A stretch of DNA of 64,000 bases from contig CM035170.1 in NCBI GenBank assembly GCA_020205615.1, forward strand, positions 7,000,311-7,064,310. The letters run 5' to 3'. Position 1 is the stretch's first letter. Each line of letters starts with the position of its first letter. Positions 11,000-23,900 of this stretch are shown one piece after another. Source of the stretch: Panax quinquefolius (taxonomy: Eukaryota; Streptophyta; Magnoliopsida; Apiales; Araliaceae). The position numbers and the translations under genes are program-made. The notes under the pieces are model-generated. The model saw nothing but the letters and a program-made list of their open reading frames with translations. It made no database searches and was not told the DNA's origin.

Positions 11000-12522
11000 A
11001 CAAATATAGTTTCGATAATTGCGTTTTGGGGCTCGAAAAATTTCAAAGACAATACCTCCAACTTTTCCTTTATTTTTAATTTAGTCATGGAAGTATTATC
11101 AAACTTGCACCACCTCCCCTAATAGTAAATAATGCGATTCAATAGTAAATTATGTGAATCAATAGTTCTGATACATGTGAAAATCTGAATTATAGTATAG
11201 TACCTCCATACATACCTCTATTTTAACTTAGTCATGCAAGTATTATCAATCTTGTACCAACTCCCCTAATAGTAACAAGAATGTGAAACAATAGTATACA
11301 CATTGGAACAAATAGTTATAATCATGTGAAATAATAGCAATCAATTGCTCATTTGTCCGGTTAAATACTCGATTGGTCAATATAACCTCCAGACATTAAT
11401 TATTATCGAAATAATTATCGATTTTCACTAACACAAATAATTCGAACACAATGAAACCATTTTTATCAAAAATATAAATTTTGAAATTTTGAAGTTTGAC
11501 TTTTCCCAAAAAAGTCAACTGTTGACTTTTTGACCAAATAGTGAATTCCGGAAAATTTTGTGTTTATAGACTATTTTTACTAATTTCATCGTTTCGGACT
11601 CAAATATCACGTCCACGTCTCCAAATTCAACTCCGAACACAACTTCAATTTTAATAACATTCATCATTAATATTATAACTCACAATATTTGTGACGCCCC
11701 CAAAATTAGGTATACATCACCCATCTTGGGTCGCCAGATACATGGTACAGAATTCAAATACAACTTACTAATACAACTGTCGAGTACAATACGACAAAAC
11801 GTAAACTATGAGTTTGAATACAAATATTGTCTACTAGAGATTATACAAACTCAAAAGGAGTCCTCATTACAATTATTATCACACTATTTCACAGAATAGT
11901 GAGGACTACTAATGTTATCCTCTGGACCATCACTTCGTTCTCCGACTCGTCCCAGCTATATTCTCATTTCCTAGAGAGAACAATGAAAGAAAGGGTGAGC
12001 TCAACTAGCCCAGTAAGAAATATTATGACTAAGATAATGCAGAATAAATTATCCTTAGTCTCCAACAATATTAAACTGATAAAATATAATAGACATCAAG
12101 TTTAACTGCAGCAGAACAAACAATCCATTAAAAGAGTCAAGTAGAGAATAAAATCTACTATCTTTTATGATTTAAAAGGTTTTTCATCATTTATTATATC
12201 GCCGAGACTCGACAATAAATATTCCACATCATCGAATCACCCCTTTTACTGACCAGGATATTCTTTAGTATCACGACCACAATTATCCATGCACTACTAC
12301 AGGGCCAAGAATATTTGTGTATTCATTAATGGTCATGATCATGCCAACAACTATCCATCAATGCACTACGGGCCAATGAGGACTTTTACCACATCATTTG
12401 TAACATTACTTACCATGATTACAATCGAATAATCCTCATTGTCATAATCATACCAAGTCCATCTATGCACTGCAGGCCACAAATGAATTTCAATATAATA
12501 TAAACATGAGGATGATGACAAT

Positions 12523-15500
12523 TGTAAGACCCCAGATTTTATGAAATAAAAGTATTCAATTTTTCTTATAATTATTATTTAGTAAATGGTTAAATTGATA
12601 AAAGTTTAAAGTTATAGGTGAAATATGCAAATTTTACAAAATATGCAAGTGGCTATAAAATATTCATTGTTGTCGGAGAATATTCGTTTGGTCGTGGAAT
12701 ATTCTTTTTATCGGAAATATCAGTACGACGACGCAGCCTTGTGTGGGTCCCATAACGGAAAGTGATTGGATGAAGAAAACGACAAATATAAGTTGTTTAT
12801 AAATGCCGGCGTAGTTAGTTATTACTCAGTTAATCTTATTAAAATACTTTCGTGGTTAAAACACAAGAAGCACCAGGTATTGCACCAATTATTGATTCTT
12901 ACGTGAAGGCACTACTCGATAATGGTTACGATAATTCTTGCTCAATATATTTTATTGATTTAATAATTCTTTGCGTTGATATTTTATATTCTTCATTTGT
13001 TTCAATAATTGTCATTACACGGTATTTTTCATTATCGAAGCAATAATTCATATTATCTGAATAATATTATTAGATAAAATTATTGGCAATGCCTAGAAAG
13101 TTACATCTAAGGAGAGGTTTGGTCACCTAATTGTGCGCCAAGTGAGGAGAAATTCTTATTGAAAGCCCCTCTTCCTGGAACCGCTGCGTTGTCAATATTG
13201 TGATTCTCATAATATTATTCGTGAATAATTAATTATTGATTTATATGATAAGGAAAATATTCATTTTATGTGGATATAGATGGAGAAAATTTTAAAGTGA
13301 CAATTGTTGAAAATTAATATTTTATCTTTTTCTGATAAAATAATTCGTTTAAATATATTATTTTAATAATTTATTAACGGTGATATTTTTATAATGAATG
13401 TGCGATATGTGAGTATATGAGGAGGAAGAGTATTTTTGTGGCTTTAAATGATTAACACATGTTTTGTGTGTCGGTGGACCCCATTTCTTGACTGAAATTT
13501 GATTATAGCTTGTAAAATCGCCCATTTGTGAATTTCGGTCAATTTATGTTTAGAATTTGGAAAAAAGTTCTTCTGCAAAGTTGTAGAGAATTGAATTTCC
13601 TATTAAAACTCGCAAGATTCGAATTTTCTAACAAAAGGGCTATTTATTATGAATTATTGAAGTTTCGAAGCTCCGAAATAATTAATTTTTGGAAGTTTAA
13701 AATAATTTAAATAAGAAAAACATTTGTTTGTGTTTGGTGGGCATCTTTAACATGTGTTAGGATGGCTGAGTTCAGATTCATGGAAGCGTAGAAAGATGTG
13801 GAAAATAATTAATATTAATTTATTAAATTTTACGCTTTGGTGTTAAAGCATTTTACATAAATAGAGAACTTAGGTTAGAATTGAAAATCACATCGAAAAT
13901 CAAGTTTTCTCTCTATATTATCGAGCATATTCTTGTGAGTATTTTGAGTATACTTTGAGTATTGTTATACGGTGCAAGTTAGATTCAAATTATTATTCTA
14001 GTCGAAGATCTTTTTCTTTTGAGGTAAGGGATAGTAAAGGGATTTTAAGGGTTATTATGTTTTTAGTTTCAAAATTTTTCTGAACCTTCAAAATTCTGGA
14101 AAAATTTGAAATGATATTTTGATGAGTTTTGTAGAGTGTGTCCAAAAATGGCAATTTTGGATGTATAGATTAGGAGTTATGGATTTTATGAGAAAAGACT
14201 ATTTTAAAAGTAACTATTTATAACTCCTTATGATTAACTCCAAAATTGATGAAATTTTTATTGGGAGTACATCTATATAATATCAGTATACCGTGTAAAT
14301 TTCAGAATTTTTGGATAAAAGTATAATTTATGATAAATGTTTAAATATTCTGTGGTTTTGGCCATATGAAAATAGTAAATGAATTTTTAAAATTTTGAGA
14401 AATATATATGTTTAATATGGGACTATGTTATGCTAAATCCCAGAAAAGAAATATTTTTGGAACTGATTTGGTATTTTCATGAAAATATTCTAGTTATGAG
14501 TAAATGAATTAAATATGTTATGTGAAGTAAAAAATTGGAAAATATGATTTTATGGCTTGAGAATCATATATGAGGTATATGCAGATTTTGATGAGGGTTT
14601 TGGTTATTGGTGATGAAATCTTATGAGTTTGGCATTTTATGATGATTAAATGCATTAATTAGTAAAGTGTAAACAATTTAATTAAATTGTTTATAAGTTT
14701 TAGAAATGATTAAAATATTATTGTAATATTAATAATATTAGATATTGAGATTTCTAAGTGATTTATAACATTTGGATTAAGGTGTTATAAATATGGATAT
14801 GAATTTTATTATGAAACTTTATCTTTTTGTGTCGAGGTTACTATGCGATTATCACTGATTATATGTATGAATACGAAGTCTTATTCATGACAAATTGGTT
14901 TTTCTTTGACCAAATTATCGTTGATTTATGAATCTTACTCTTGAAATTAAAACCATGTTTTGATTATATTATTTTTATATAACATTCTTATAACCCTAAT
15001 GATAATATTTCTCTTTGACTTGAGTGTAAAGATGGGTAGATTATTGGTATGATCGTGACTATAGGTTCTCTTTTGCCAGTAGTGCAAAAGTTGAATTGTT
15101 GACTGGTATGATCATGACCATTGAATTTATAATTGAATATTTTTAGTTTAAGTGCAAAGGTGGATTGATCAACATGGTTATAATTATTATTATATAACTT
15201 CTGAAATGATTATGTATTTCTTTGATATTTGAATATCTTTGGCTCGTAGTGCAAAGATGACTTGTTGATGAATATCTTAACACAGTAGTGCAAGATGAAT
15301 TATTGATGAATATCTTTTGCTCGTGTCTGCAAAGATGACTTTGTTGTTGAATATCTTTGCTTTGTAGTGCAAAGATGAATTATTGATGAATATCTTTGGC
15401 TCGTAATGCAAAGATGACACATTGTTGAATATCTTTGCTTTGTAGTGTAAAGATGAATCTGTTGATGAATATCTTTGGCGCGTGGTGCAAGATGAATTTA

Positions 15501-16564
15501 TTAGTATGATTATGAGCGAGGCGTGATTTGGTATAACCATGATATTTGATGTTACAGGTAAAGATAGGTGATGAAATTATCTTCGTCCTGGATGAGAAAA
15601 GGAATTTAGAATTACAATTATGAGTTATTCAGATGATTACAGACATGAACTGTTGATTGATGTTACAGGGATAAAACATTGTTGGTGGACTTTTAACATG
15701 GAGAAGATAATAGACTTTATGATCTATTTTACTCTTCTAATGGATTGCTTCGTTCAACCTGCAACTATGGTTGAAAAGTTTTATCATCTACCATATGTTC
15801 TAAATCTACGATTTATTACTAATGACTGACTATTGATAATTTAATTATCTTTAGTCATGATATTCTTTCTTGGGCTATTTGTGCTCACCCTTACGCTTCA
15901 CAATTCCTTTCGGGTAATAAAAGTGTAGTAATTTGGGTCGAAGAGGGATATGAGGGAATAGAATGGTGGTCTATATAATTTGTTGAGGTGAGGTGAATTT
16001 AACTTGGAAGGGTGTTTTGCCACTATCATACAAGATGTCTAATGACATACAACCTCGTGTCATCATAAGACATGGTTGTGCTCATCCACTTCTTTGAGTA
16101 TATTTACAAGCACTACCTATATAATCTTGGTGTTTGTTTGGAGTATAATACCCAATTAGAGACGATGGAGATAATGATATGTCGAGAAGACTCACCATTG
16201 GGAAGAATATGATAGTAATCTTCTCATTTTTCTTTGGGGTCTATTAGGTCAACGACCAAGGATAATTCTGCGTACCATATGATATCTACCATAACCTAAA
16301 AGCATGGCCTCCCATATGACGAAGGTTTCCTTGAGCACTTCCCAAAGATTCTAATTTCTAAAAGCAGGTTTTGACTATACCTTTATGTAAGGTGTCATTG
16401 TGACGTCTTCTGAGTTGGTATATATTTGTATCCAAACTCACAACATATGTGTTGTTGTATTTTGCACGACAATTGTTGTAATAAAGTTATAGTTGTTTTC
16501 CGTACCATATATTTGGCGACTCAGAATGGGTTGGATGGAATGGACCTATTTTGGGGTCGTTACA
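12523..16564 (+). mobile_element. Solo LTR 4 (Tekay subfamily II, 4.04 kb)
   Basis: It starts TGTAAGACCCCAG and ends GTCGTTACA, flanked by perfect ACAAT repeats (12518-12522 and 16565-16569). Removing it rejoins LTR 3. It shares the LTR head and tail with the other Tekay LTRs but is about 1.1-1.6 kb longer, with unique central sequence, a seven-unit 39-bp minisatellite and a tail segment shared with element E (16000-16420). TATA-like ACATAAATAG is at 13855-13864, and AGGTAAGGG follows near 14023. Small open frames (13528-13710, 15620-15829) look incidental. Confidence 0.92.
15231..15505 (+). repeat. 39-bp minisatellite, seven units
   Basis: GAATATCTTTGG-like unit starts fall at 15231, 15270, 15308, 15349, 15388, 15427 and 15467, giving a period of 38-41 bases. 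Each unit ends with AGTGCAAAGATGA or a variant. Subfamily III LTRs carry one to three units of the same motif (29270, 35040-35170, 39410-39540, 46780-46910, 63458-63590). Confidence 0.88.
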
Positions 16565-18960
16565 ACAATGATATAAGAATTCAATAAATCAAGTTCAAGA
16601 ATTAATTTGTCCAAGAACTACTAATGTCCAAATTGTCAACATGATACTGCTTTGTAGAGTAAAATTCAAGAATGATCGAAAGAATATTTCCATGAAAAGA
16701 TCTTTGGATGAAGCGCAAATATCAAGGATATTCTACTAATTTCATGGAGTATAGAAGTCAAAACTTTAACCAACTCGAGTATAATAAAGAATTGAATAAC
16801 AAAAGAAATCACCATGCATGCGGTACTTGGCATGAGGCGAGTTATTCAACGAGAATACTAAATAACGGAACCGGTCAAAGCGAAATTACACCGGCGAGGA
16901 TGTTCCAATGAATAATAAAGAATGGAATAACAACATAAATCACCGTGCATGCGGTGCTTGGCGTATGACGAGTTATTCCAACAAAATACTAATAAGGATT
17001 TTAATCAGTCCGGCGTAAAAGCATTGCATAACAATATATTCCAACGAATAATAATAAATACGGAACCGGTCCGGCGTAAAACTCACAGAGCGAGGATATT
17101 CAGCGAAATAATAATAAAGAAGATCGAATCAGTCCGTAAAACGCATGCATGTGATATTCAACCAGAATAGTAAAAAAGAATAATAGAAGAATGTCACCAA
17201 GTATAGGGTGAGCCAGCGTATCTGAGTTATTCCAATAAAATAATAAACAATGGAATAACAACGAGTTCTCTTCATGAATAAGAAAGAATAACACCCCTTA
17301 CGTAGTAAAAAAACTGAATATAAGAGTAGGGAAGGAAGAGAGAATACTTTTCTATAGTTTCTCTATAATTTCTCTCTCTAGAGTTTCAGTGAATTCGTAA
17401 GAAATTATGAAGAAATGAGCTTCTATTTATAGAAGAATGGACTGCATAGTAACTAATCCATGAACGGTCCTGATTGATTTACTTTTAAATGGACGGTCCA
17501 GATTGGTTTAATAAAATATTCTAATAAAATAAAATCTTTTAAATAAAATATATTATATATATATATTATATATATTAAATATATATATAACATGTGCCAA
17601 AAAAAATCATGGGATACACTCCTGTGATCAAATTTCCTTCCTTCACCAAAATGTCAACAAAGTTATATATATATATATTTATTTATTTATATAATAACCT
17701 TAATAATACAACCTCCCATCCAAGCCATCCAATTCCTTTCATTTCCCGTGAACCCTCTCATTATTCCACCAACATATGGGCAACACTTGCCCCACTAATG
17801 CCCCCCACCAATATTATATATATACACTGAATAACCTTCTACCGATTATTTTGAAAAATGGATAAATAGGGGTCCATAAAATAAGCAAAATTTACAACAA
17901 TTACTATAGCAATAATTGAACAAAACTGAGTGACTTATCACGTAAGCATCAATAATCAATACCGTAGTGTACTACTTGACCACGCCAGACATCGTATTCT
18001 TTATTTTAACACCGTGTGTTTCAACAGATTAACGGTAAAACTTCCGCCGTTATTTTCATAAAGTATTTTTGTCGTTTCTCGATCCGATGATAATTCCGTT
18101 AATGGGGTCCACCAATGATTGTGCCGTTATCTAATATTCCTGTTAAAACGAATATTCCCCGACTAATCGAATATTATATAACAACTTTGCGTGCTTTTGC
18201 AAAATTTATAAATATTACCCACAACTATTATATCAATTTCACTCTATAATATTCAAAAATAATATTTATAGAAAATTCATCTTTATTCAAAAGTTGGAGT
18301 TTTACAATATTTATCAACCAGTCGTTCCGTGAGAAGAGGGCTTTCGAATAAGGATTTCTCCCCTATTTGCGCCGCGATTAGGTGACCAAACCTCTCCTTG
18401 ATGAACTTCTAGACATTGTAAATATTGCAATTTAATAATATGAATAAATTTGTCGTCTCAATTATTGATTTAATAAAATAACATATTATGCGAGATGATA
18501 CTATGATAATAATCAATCAATAATATGAGATATGATGCAACAATTCTTGTAGTAATAATTGAGTATAATGAAAGTGACTTCTCACATAAGCATCAATAAT
18601 CAATACAGGTGGTGCTACTATGCAACCACGCCAGACATTCTTATATTTTACTACCGGGTAGTTCAACATTTAACGGTAAAACTTCCGCCGTTATTTTCAT
18701 AAAGTATTTTTGTCGTTTTCTCAATCCGACAATAATTCCGTTGTGGGGGGTCCACCAATGATTGTGTCGTTATACGAATATTCCCCGTTAAAACGAATAT
18801 TCCCCAACCAATCGAATATTATATAACAACTTGCGTACTTTGCAAAATTTGTAAATATTACCCACAACTATAACATTATATCAAATCCACACCATAATAT
18901 TCAAAAATATATTTCGAGAAAATTTAATCTTTATTCAAAAAGTTGGGGTCTTACACCCCA

Positions 18961-20917
18961 CACATCAAAAATTTTTAATTCGAGGATAGTATTCAATGGC
19001 ATTTTATTTCTTTTTAAGATTTTTCCCACTCTCTAACATTTATCACACCGCTGGACAAAACTGTAGGCATCCTTAAACATTGTCGGCCAGTAGAATCCTG
19101 CTTATAGCACTCTAGCCGTTGTTCGCTCTCCACCATAGTGACCACCATATAGCAAAGAATGACAATCCTGCAAAATTCCCTTAGTCTCGCTATACGGGAT
19201 ATACCTTCTTATCATTTGATCAGCACATTGTTTAAACAAATAAGGCTCATCCCATATGTACCATTTAACATCATGTAGGAATTTCTTCTTTTGACAACCC
19301 ACCAAGTCAGAAGGTACCATCTTATTCACCAAATAGTTTGCGTAGTCTGCAAACCATGGCACTTCCCCTTTCACCACAAACAACTGCTCATCTGGAAAGG
19401 ATTCATTGATTAAAACCTTGTAGTTTGCCTCCCTTTCTGGATTCTCAAGTCGCGATAAGTGGTCCGCCACTTGGTTTTCAGTTCCCTTTCTGTCCTTGAT
19501 CTCCAAATCAAATTCCTGCAGTAATAGAATCCATCTGATCAACCGGGGCTTTGCATCCTTCTTTGCCACTAAATATCGAATTTCTGCATGATCCGTATAC
19601 ACTATCACCTTTATGCCAATCAGATATGCTCAAAATTTATCAAAGGCGTACACCACTGCCAATAACTCCTTCTATGTGGTGGTGTAGTTCAACTGTGCAT
19701 CTGTAAGGGTCTTGCTGGCATAATAAATCACATGAAACATCTTCTCTTTACTCTGTCCCAAAGCAGCCCCTACGGCATAATCACTAGCATCACACATCAG
19801 TTCAAATGGCAAATCCCAATCTGGTGCAGTAATAATTGGTGCTGACATTAATTTCCATTTTAGGTACTCAAATGCCGACACGGAAGCCTCATCAAAGCTA
19901 AACTGCGCATCCTTCTCCAATAAACTGCATAGTGGTTTAGTTATCTTGGAGAAGTCCTTGATGAATCTACGGTAGAAACCTGCATGTCCCAGAAAGCTGC
20001 GAACATCTTTTACTGAAGTAGGTGGTGGCAATTTCTCAATAGTTTCCAGCTTCGCCCTATCCACCTCGAGTCCCTTCTTCGACACTTTGTGTCCCAGTAT
20101 GATTCCTTTTTGTACCATAAAATGGCACTTTTCCCAGTTCAACACTAAATTTGTCTCAACACACGTCTTCAAAATCATCACCAAATTCTCAAGGCATAGA
20201 TCGAACGAGTCCCCGAAGACTGAGAAGTCATCCATAAATACTTCCACATTCTGCTCCACCATATTTGAAAATATAGCCATCATGTATCTCTGAAAGGTGG
20301 TTGGAGCATTGCATAACCCGAAGGACATCCTTCTGAAAGCGAAAGTGCCGTAAGGACATGTGAAGGTTGTCTTTTCTTGGTCTTCTGGAGCTATCATAAT
20401 TTGATTATAGTCCGAATATCCGTCTAGAAGGCAATAGTACTCATGACCTACTAATCTGTCCAACATCTGATCAATGAATGGGAGTGGAAAATGATCTTTT
20501 CTTGTAGCTTTATTGAACTTGCGTTAGTCCATGCAGACTCTCCACCCTGTCACTGTTTGTGTTGGAATCAACTCATTATTCTCATTAGTCACTACGATCA
20601 TGCCACCCTTTTTCAGTACACACTGCACTAGGCTCACCCATGAGCTGTCTGATATCGGATAGATTATGCCTCCATCCAGCCATTTTAGTACCTCTTTCTT
20701 AACCACTTCTTTCATTATCGGATTAAGTCTCATTTGTTGCTCAACCGACGGCTTACTCCCATCTTCCATCAGGATCTTATGCATGCAAAACGAAGGGCTG
20801 ATCCCTTTGATATCTGCTATGGTCCATCCAATAGCTGATTTGAACTCTCGAATCACTCATAGCAGTTTTTCTTCCTGAAAAGATGTTAGTGCAGAAGAAA
20901 TAATCACAGGTAGCTTT
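18961..20917 (-). pseudogene. Athila RT, RNase H and integrase N-terminus
   Basis: The frame at 19672-20466 (264 residues) carries the palm: GYSDYNQIMIAPEDQEKTTF, FGLCNAPTTFQRYM, catalytic FMDDFSVFG (MDD at 20227-20235), LGHKVSKKGLEVDRAK, FLGHAGFYRRFIKDFSK, then RNase H (ELMCDASDYAVGAALGQ). The frame at 20524-20856 is the RT N-terminus; it ends in CMD followed by TAA where the family has Tyr. The frame at 19102-19608 is the RNase H end ([32 protein letters not shown]) and the His part of the integrase zinc finger ([19 protein letters not shown]). A further stop and the Cys pair (RCDKC) lie at 18990-19100. Domains are nearly complete but several in-frame stops disable it. Confidence 0.9.
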
Positions 20918-20922
20918 GAATC

Positions 20923-23900
20923 TATTAGTTCCCAGTAGGCACAATAGATCTAGAGGGGGGGGGGGGTTGAATAGATACTTTTTATTTCAAATACTTTTCT
21001 CATTTATTTTGTATTGCTATTACATTTGCAGATGAAAAACATAAGAATCTTTTCAAGTACATCGGAATAAGTAAAAGATCCCCTTCATTGATATATTCAT
21101 AATCAAACATACATTGTTCGTAGAGTTAGTTTGGTTGTAAGCAGTTAAAACATACATAGCAGTTATAGTACATAATGTAAATGACATAATGTAAAAGACA
21201 CAAGGGGTTTTAAGTGGTTCAGAGACTCAAGCTCCTAATCCACTCTTCTACTTTCAACTAGCAGGATTTCCACTAAGGAAGAGCAGCACCCTGAATCACT
21301 AAGATTCCTTCAAGGACAGCAGCCTTGGGACTTTAGTTCACTAAGAACTCTTCAAGGCCAGCAGCCTTGGGACTCCTCTACTTCCCTAGGAACTCTTCAA
21401 ATCCAACAGGCTTGGAACTTCGTTTAGTTCCTTCGGACAAAGACCCCTCAGACCCTGGCTTCTGTTGAGTTGTTTGTTTATTTGTTGGAGTTGGTGCTGA
21501 GCTCCTAAGATGTCTTCATGCTCTGAACATCTTCTATACTTAGCAGTTTGACGTGATCATCCTTGAAGTGTAGTTGAGTGTTGCATAATGCTCAGCTTCT
21601 TCAGTTACTCAACCTCTTCGGATGATCCCTTGATGAACTGCCTTGAAGATCTTTCTCTTGATACATGATGGCTGCACATGATAGGTTTCCAAGATGACTG
21701 TAAGTTCTTCTGCTTGGTACTTAGAAACTTTCTCATGCTTGCCACCATGATGACGTTTACGATCTCCCTTCTTGATACTTGATGTCTTCTCATGATGGAC
21801 GTGTTAAGATGACTGTGAGCTCTTCTCTATTGTACTTAGAGTCTTCCTATGATGAACACCAAGATGATATGATGCTCTTCTTTCTCTCGGTAGTTCAGAA
21901 CACTCTTCTTGTAGTAGAACCCTCACTTCTACATAGTAGAACTCTCACTTCTACTTCTTTCTTTGCACGTATCTGAGTGTTCTTGGTGGATCGTAGAGTG
22001 AGCCTTTGGACTCACTATCTTACGTAGTTTAGTACAATCCACCTTCTCTCCAAAAACGGCAACTCTAGCAACCTTTGATCTTTGAAGCTCTAGCAGATTT
22101 ATACTCCTTTCCAATCCTTCCATTGGAAAGTAGCCGTTGAAAGATATTCAAACATCTTCACAGATCTCGAGTTACTTGAGGTAGACTGCTGATGTGACAT
22201 GTCATACTTTATCTGACATTGCAGTCTACTATTTCACCTACCCCATCAGAGTTGTTACTTTAATGTCTTGGGCAGGTCGAAGACTGTATTTCCTCCTTCT
22301 GATTTCTAGATCAGAGGTTGTCCTTTTGCATCGATGCTCTCAATAAGCTTTTGTCCGAATACCATCCTTCAGATTGAACCGTTGCCAATGATTCAATCTT
22401 CGGGTGTTCGAACTCTACGATTCTGATGCATGTCTTCAATAACCTGATCGTAGTGACTTGTTGAGTGTTGCTCATTGACTGGTAGAGTTAACACTACGAT
22501 CTTGAAGAGTGTTGATTGGATCTCCAATGTAGAACACCTCTTCCTTCTATTGTGCAGTGCTTCAACACTTCTGTTTGCTTCGACTGTTCTCAGAGACTGA
22601 TGGATTGACTCCTTTGATCTGGCCTCTACTAAATAGCAATACACTTCAGATTTGTGGTGCGTCCAGCTCGCTTTCTCCTGGTGATCTCCCGTTCATTTAT
22701 CATCAATGGACTGACCCTACACTTAATCACTTTAGCCTTATTCTTCAGAGGCTGACCAACATCTCTGTGCACGTTCCATTAATTCTTTCTTTGTTTGGCA
22801 AACACTACGATCCTGGTAGCTTCCAAGATCATTGTCTTCTGTCTTCTTAATGACTCATCGCACTTGCGACTTTTCTTAGTCGATTCTTCAAGTCTTCTTA
22901 TGATTGTCTTGTGGAAGACTTCATCTCGAATGGATTTACAACTCAATCTTGATGCTGATTGGGTTGGTGCTTAGATCTTCTGTTAGCTTGCGTGCCATTC
23001 GTTGAGTGCTCTCTGATTCTCTTTAGGTGAGATGTATCTTTGCAGTGCCAACCAGAGGCTTCATTCCTTTGGATATTCTGGGAGTGCTCATTAGTTGAGA
23101 ATCATACTTGCTCTACGATTCTGCCTATGAATTGTGAGCACTTCTGTTGAGGTCGTAGTTCTGCACTCTACGATTTAGCTTCGGCTGTGCAGACACTACG
23201 ATCCTGAGATCAGATCTTGACATTGTACGGTTTTTGCCTTGCGCTTGATGTCTTCATCTGATCTTGCTCGACTACGATCTCTGCATGTAATCAATAGACT
23301 CTACGAACTCAGAGTGTAGTCTACGATCCTTGACATGGCTTCGACATCACTAGACTTTACGATCTCGAGTGTAGTCTACGATCCTTGACTTGGCTTCGGC
23401 ATCGGTAGACTCTGCGACTCCAAGTGTAGTCTATGTTTCTGACTTGGCTTCGACAGATATTCGATCGGCTCATAGGCAGGCTGTCTCTACGATTCTGAAC
23501 ATGACTTCCTCAGCACACTACGATCCCGAGGAAGCTCTTCTCGATATACCACGATCCTTCATCGTCTCTCACAGGCGATCTACGAACTCCGAGATCTACT
23601 ATCTTGCAGACTACGATTACGCCTCGATAGCTCTCGAGTTATCCTTGACTCTCCAGCGGATCACGATCTGCAGTGCGATACTCGGCGATCGAAAGAGCCT
23701 ATCTATTACATCATAAGATCAACCTAACATGCTTGATCTTTCTATATTTATAGTCCTTGTACATCATTTCTTTTAAGGACTTTACAAAGTCGTTTTTGCT
23801 TATGTAGGATCGACTAACATATTTGATCAATTCATTCTAAGTCCTTGTACACATGTTTCTATTATCTATCAAAGGACTTTACAGCTTTTCTTAATACAAG

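Larger units (their letters stand above)
11690..18306 (-). mobile_element. Solo LTR 3 (Tekay subfamily I), itself split by LTR 4
   Basis: The ends are TGTGACGCCCC and GTTTTACA, flanked by the TSD ATATT (11685-11689 and 18307-18311). Without LTR 4 it is about 2.57 kb. No internal region accompanies it, so it is a solo LTR left by LTR-LTR recombination. It has a TATA box at 17423-17432 and a CGTAAGGGG donor-like site near 17295. The stretch 17450-17890 is AT-rich with TA runs (17555-17590, 17663-17682) and holds no gene. Confidence 0.92.
617..18955 (-). mobile_element. Element A: complete Tekay/Del-type chromovirus with both LTRs and nested solo LTRs
   Basis: Layout on the minus strand: 5' LTR (9329-18955, interrupted), primer site (9313-9328), gag-pol (about 3577-9141), polypurine tract (3566-3576), 3' LTR (617-3565). 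With the nested insertion and one of its TSD copies removed, the element is about 11.7 kb. The ends are TGTGACG and CTTACA, flanked by CCCCA. Domain order gag, protease, RT, RNase H, integrase, chromodomain identifies a chromovirus of the Tekay/Del type. It carries a gag duplication and many stops or frameshifts, so it is not autonomous as read. Confidence 0.92.
9329..18955 (-). repeat. Element A 5' LTR, split by solo LTR 3
   Basis: The parts are 9329-11689 and 18312-18955 (about 3.0 kb joined). The sequence resumes exactly (CAATATT then TATCAACC) after removal of 11690-18311. It has the TATA box at 10990-10999, donor-like AAAGGTAGGG at 10855-10861 and the minisatellite at 10408-10760. Its primer-site end is unusual: the first 24 bases (9329-9352) are repeated in tandem at 9353-9376 with two differences. 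Confidence 0.9.

Noticed and set aside
15231..15505. Regularly spaced repeats looking like a CRISPR array
   Set aside because: The period is 39 bases with related sequence throughout, no unique spacers and no cas genes. It is a minisatellite in a plant LTR.
9353..18955. A separate complete LTR inserted at 9353
   Set aside because: Its right end would need a TSD copy followed by CATCACCC, but 18955 is followed by CCCCA and Athila integrase. It is A's own 5' LTR with a 24-base end duplication.
21179..21480. Possible host exon, since GGACAGCAGCCTTGGGACTT-type phrases look less AT-rich
   Set aside because: The phrases are degenerate direct repeats, the frames are short, and the region lies inside a TSD-bracketed solo LTR.
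23390..23716. 108-codon plus-strand open frame
   Set aside because: It lies in a degenerate CTACGATC-type repeat inside a solo LTR. The residues show no domain and the frame is a by-product of the repeat.
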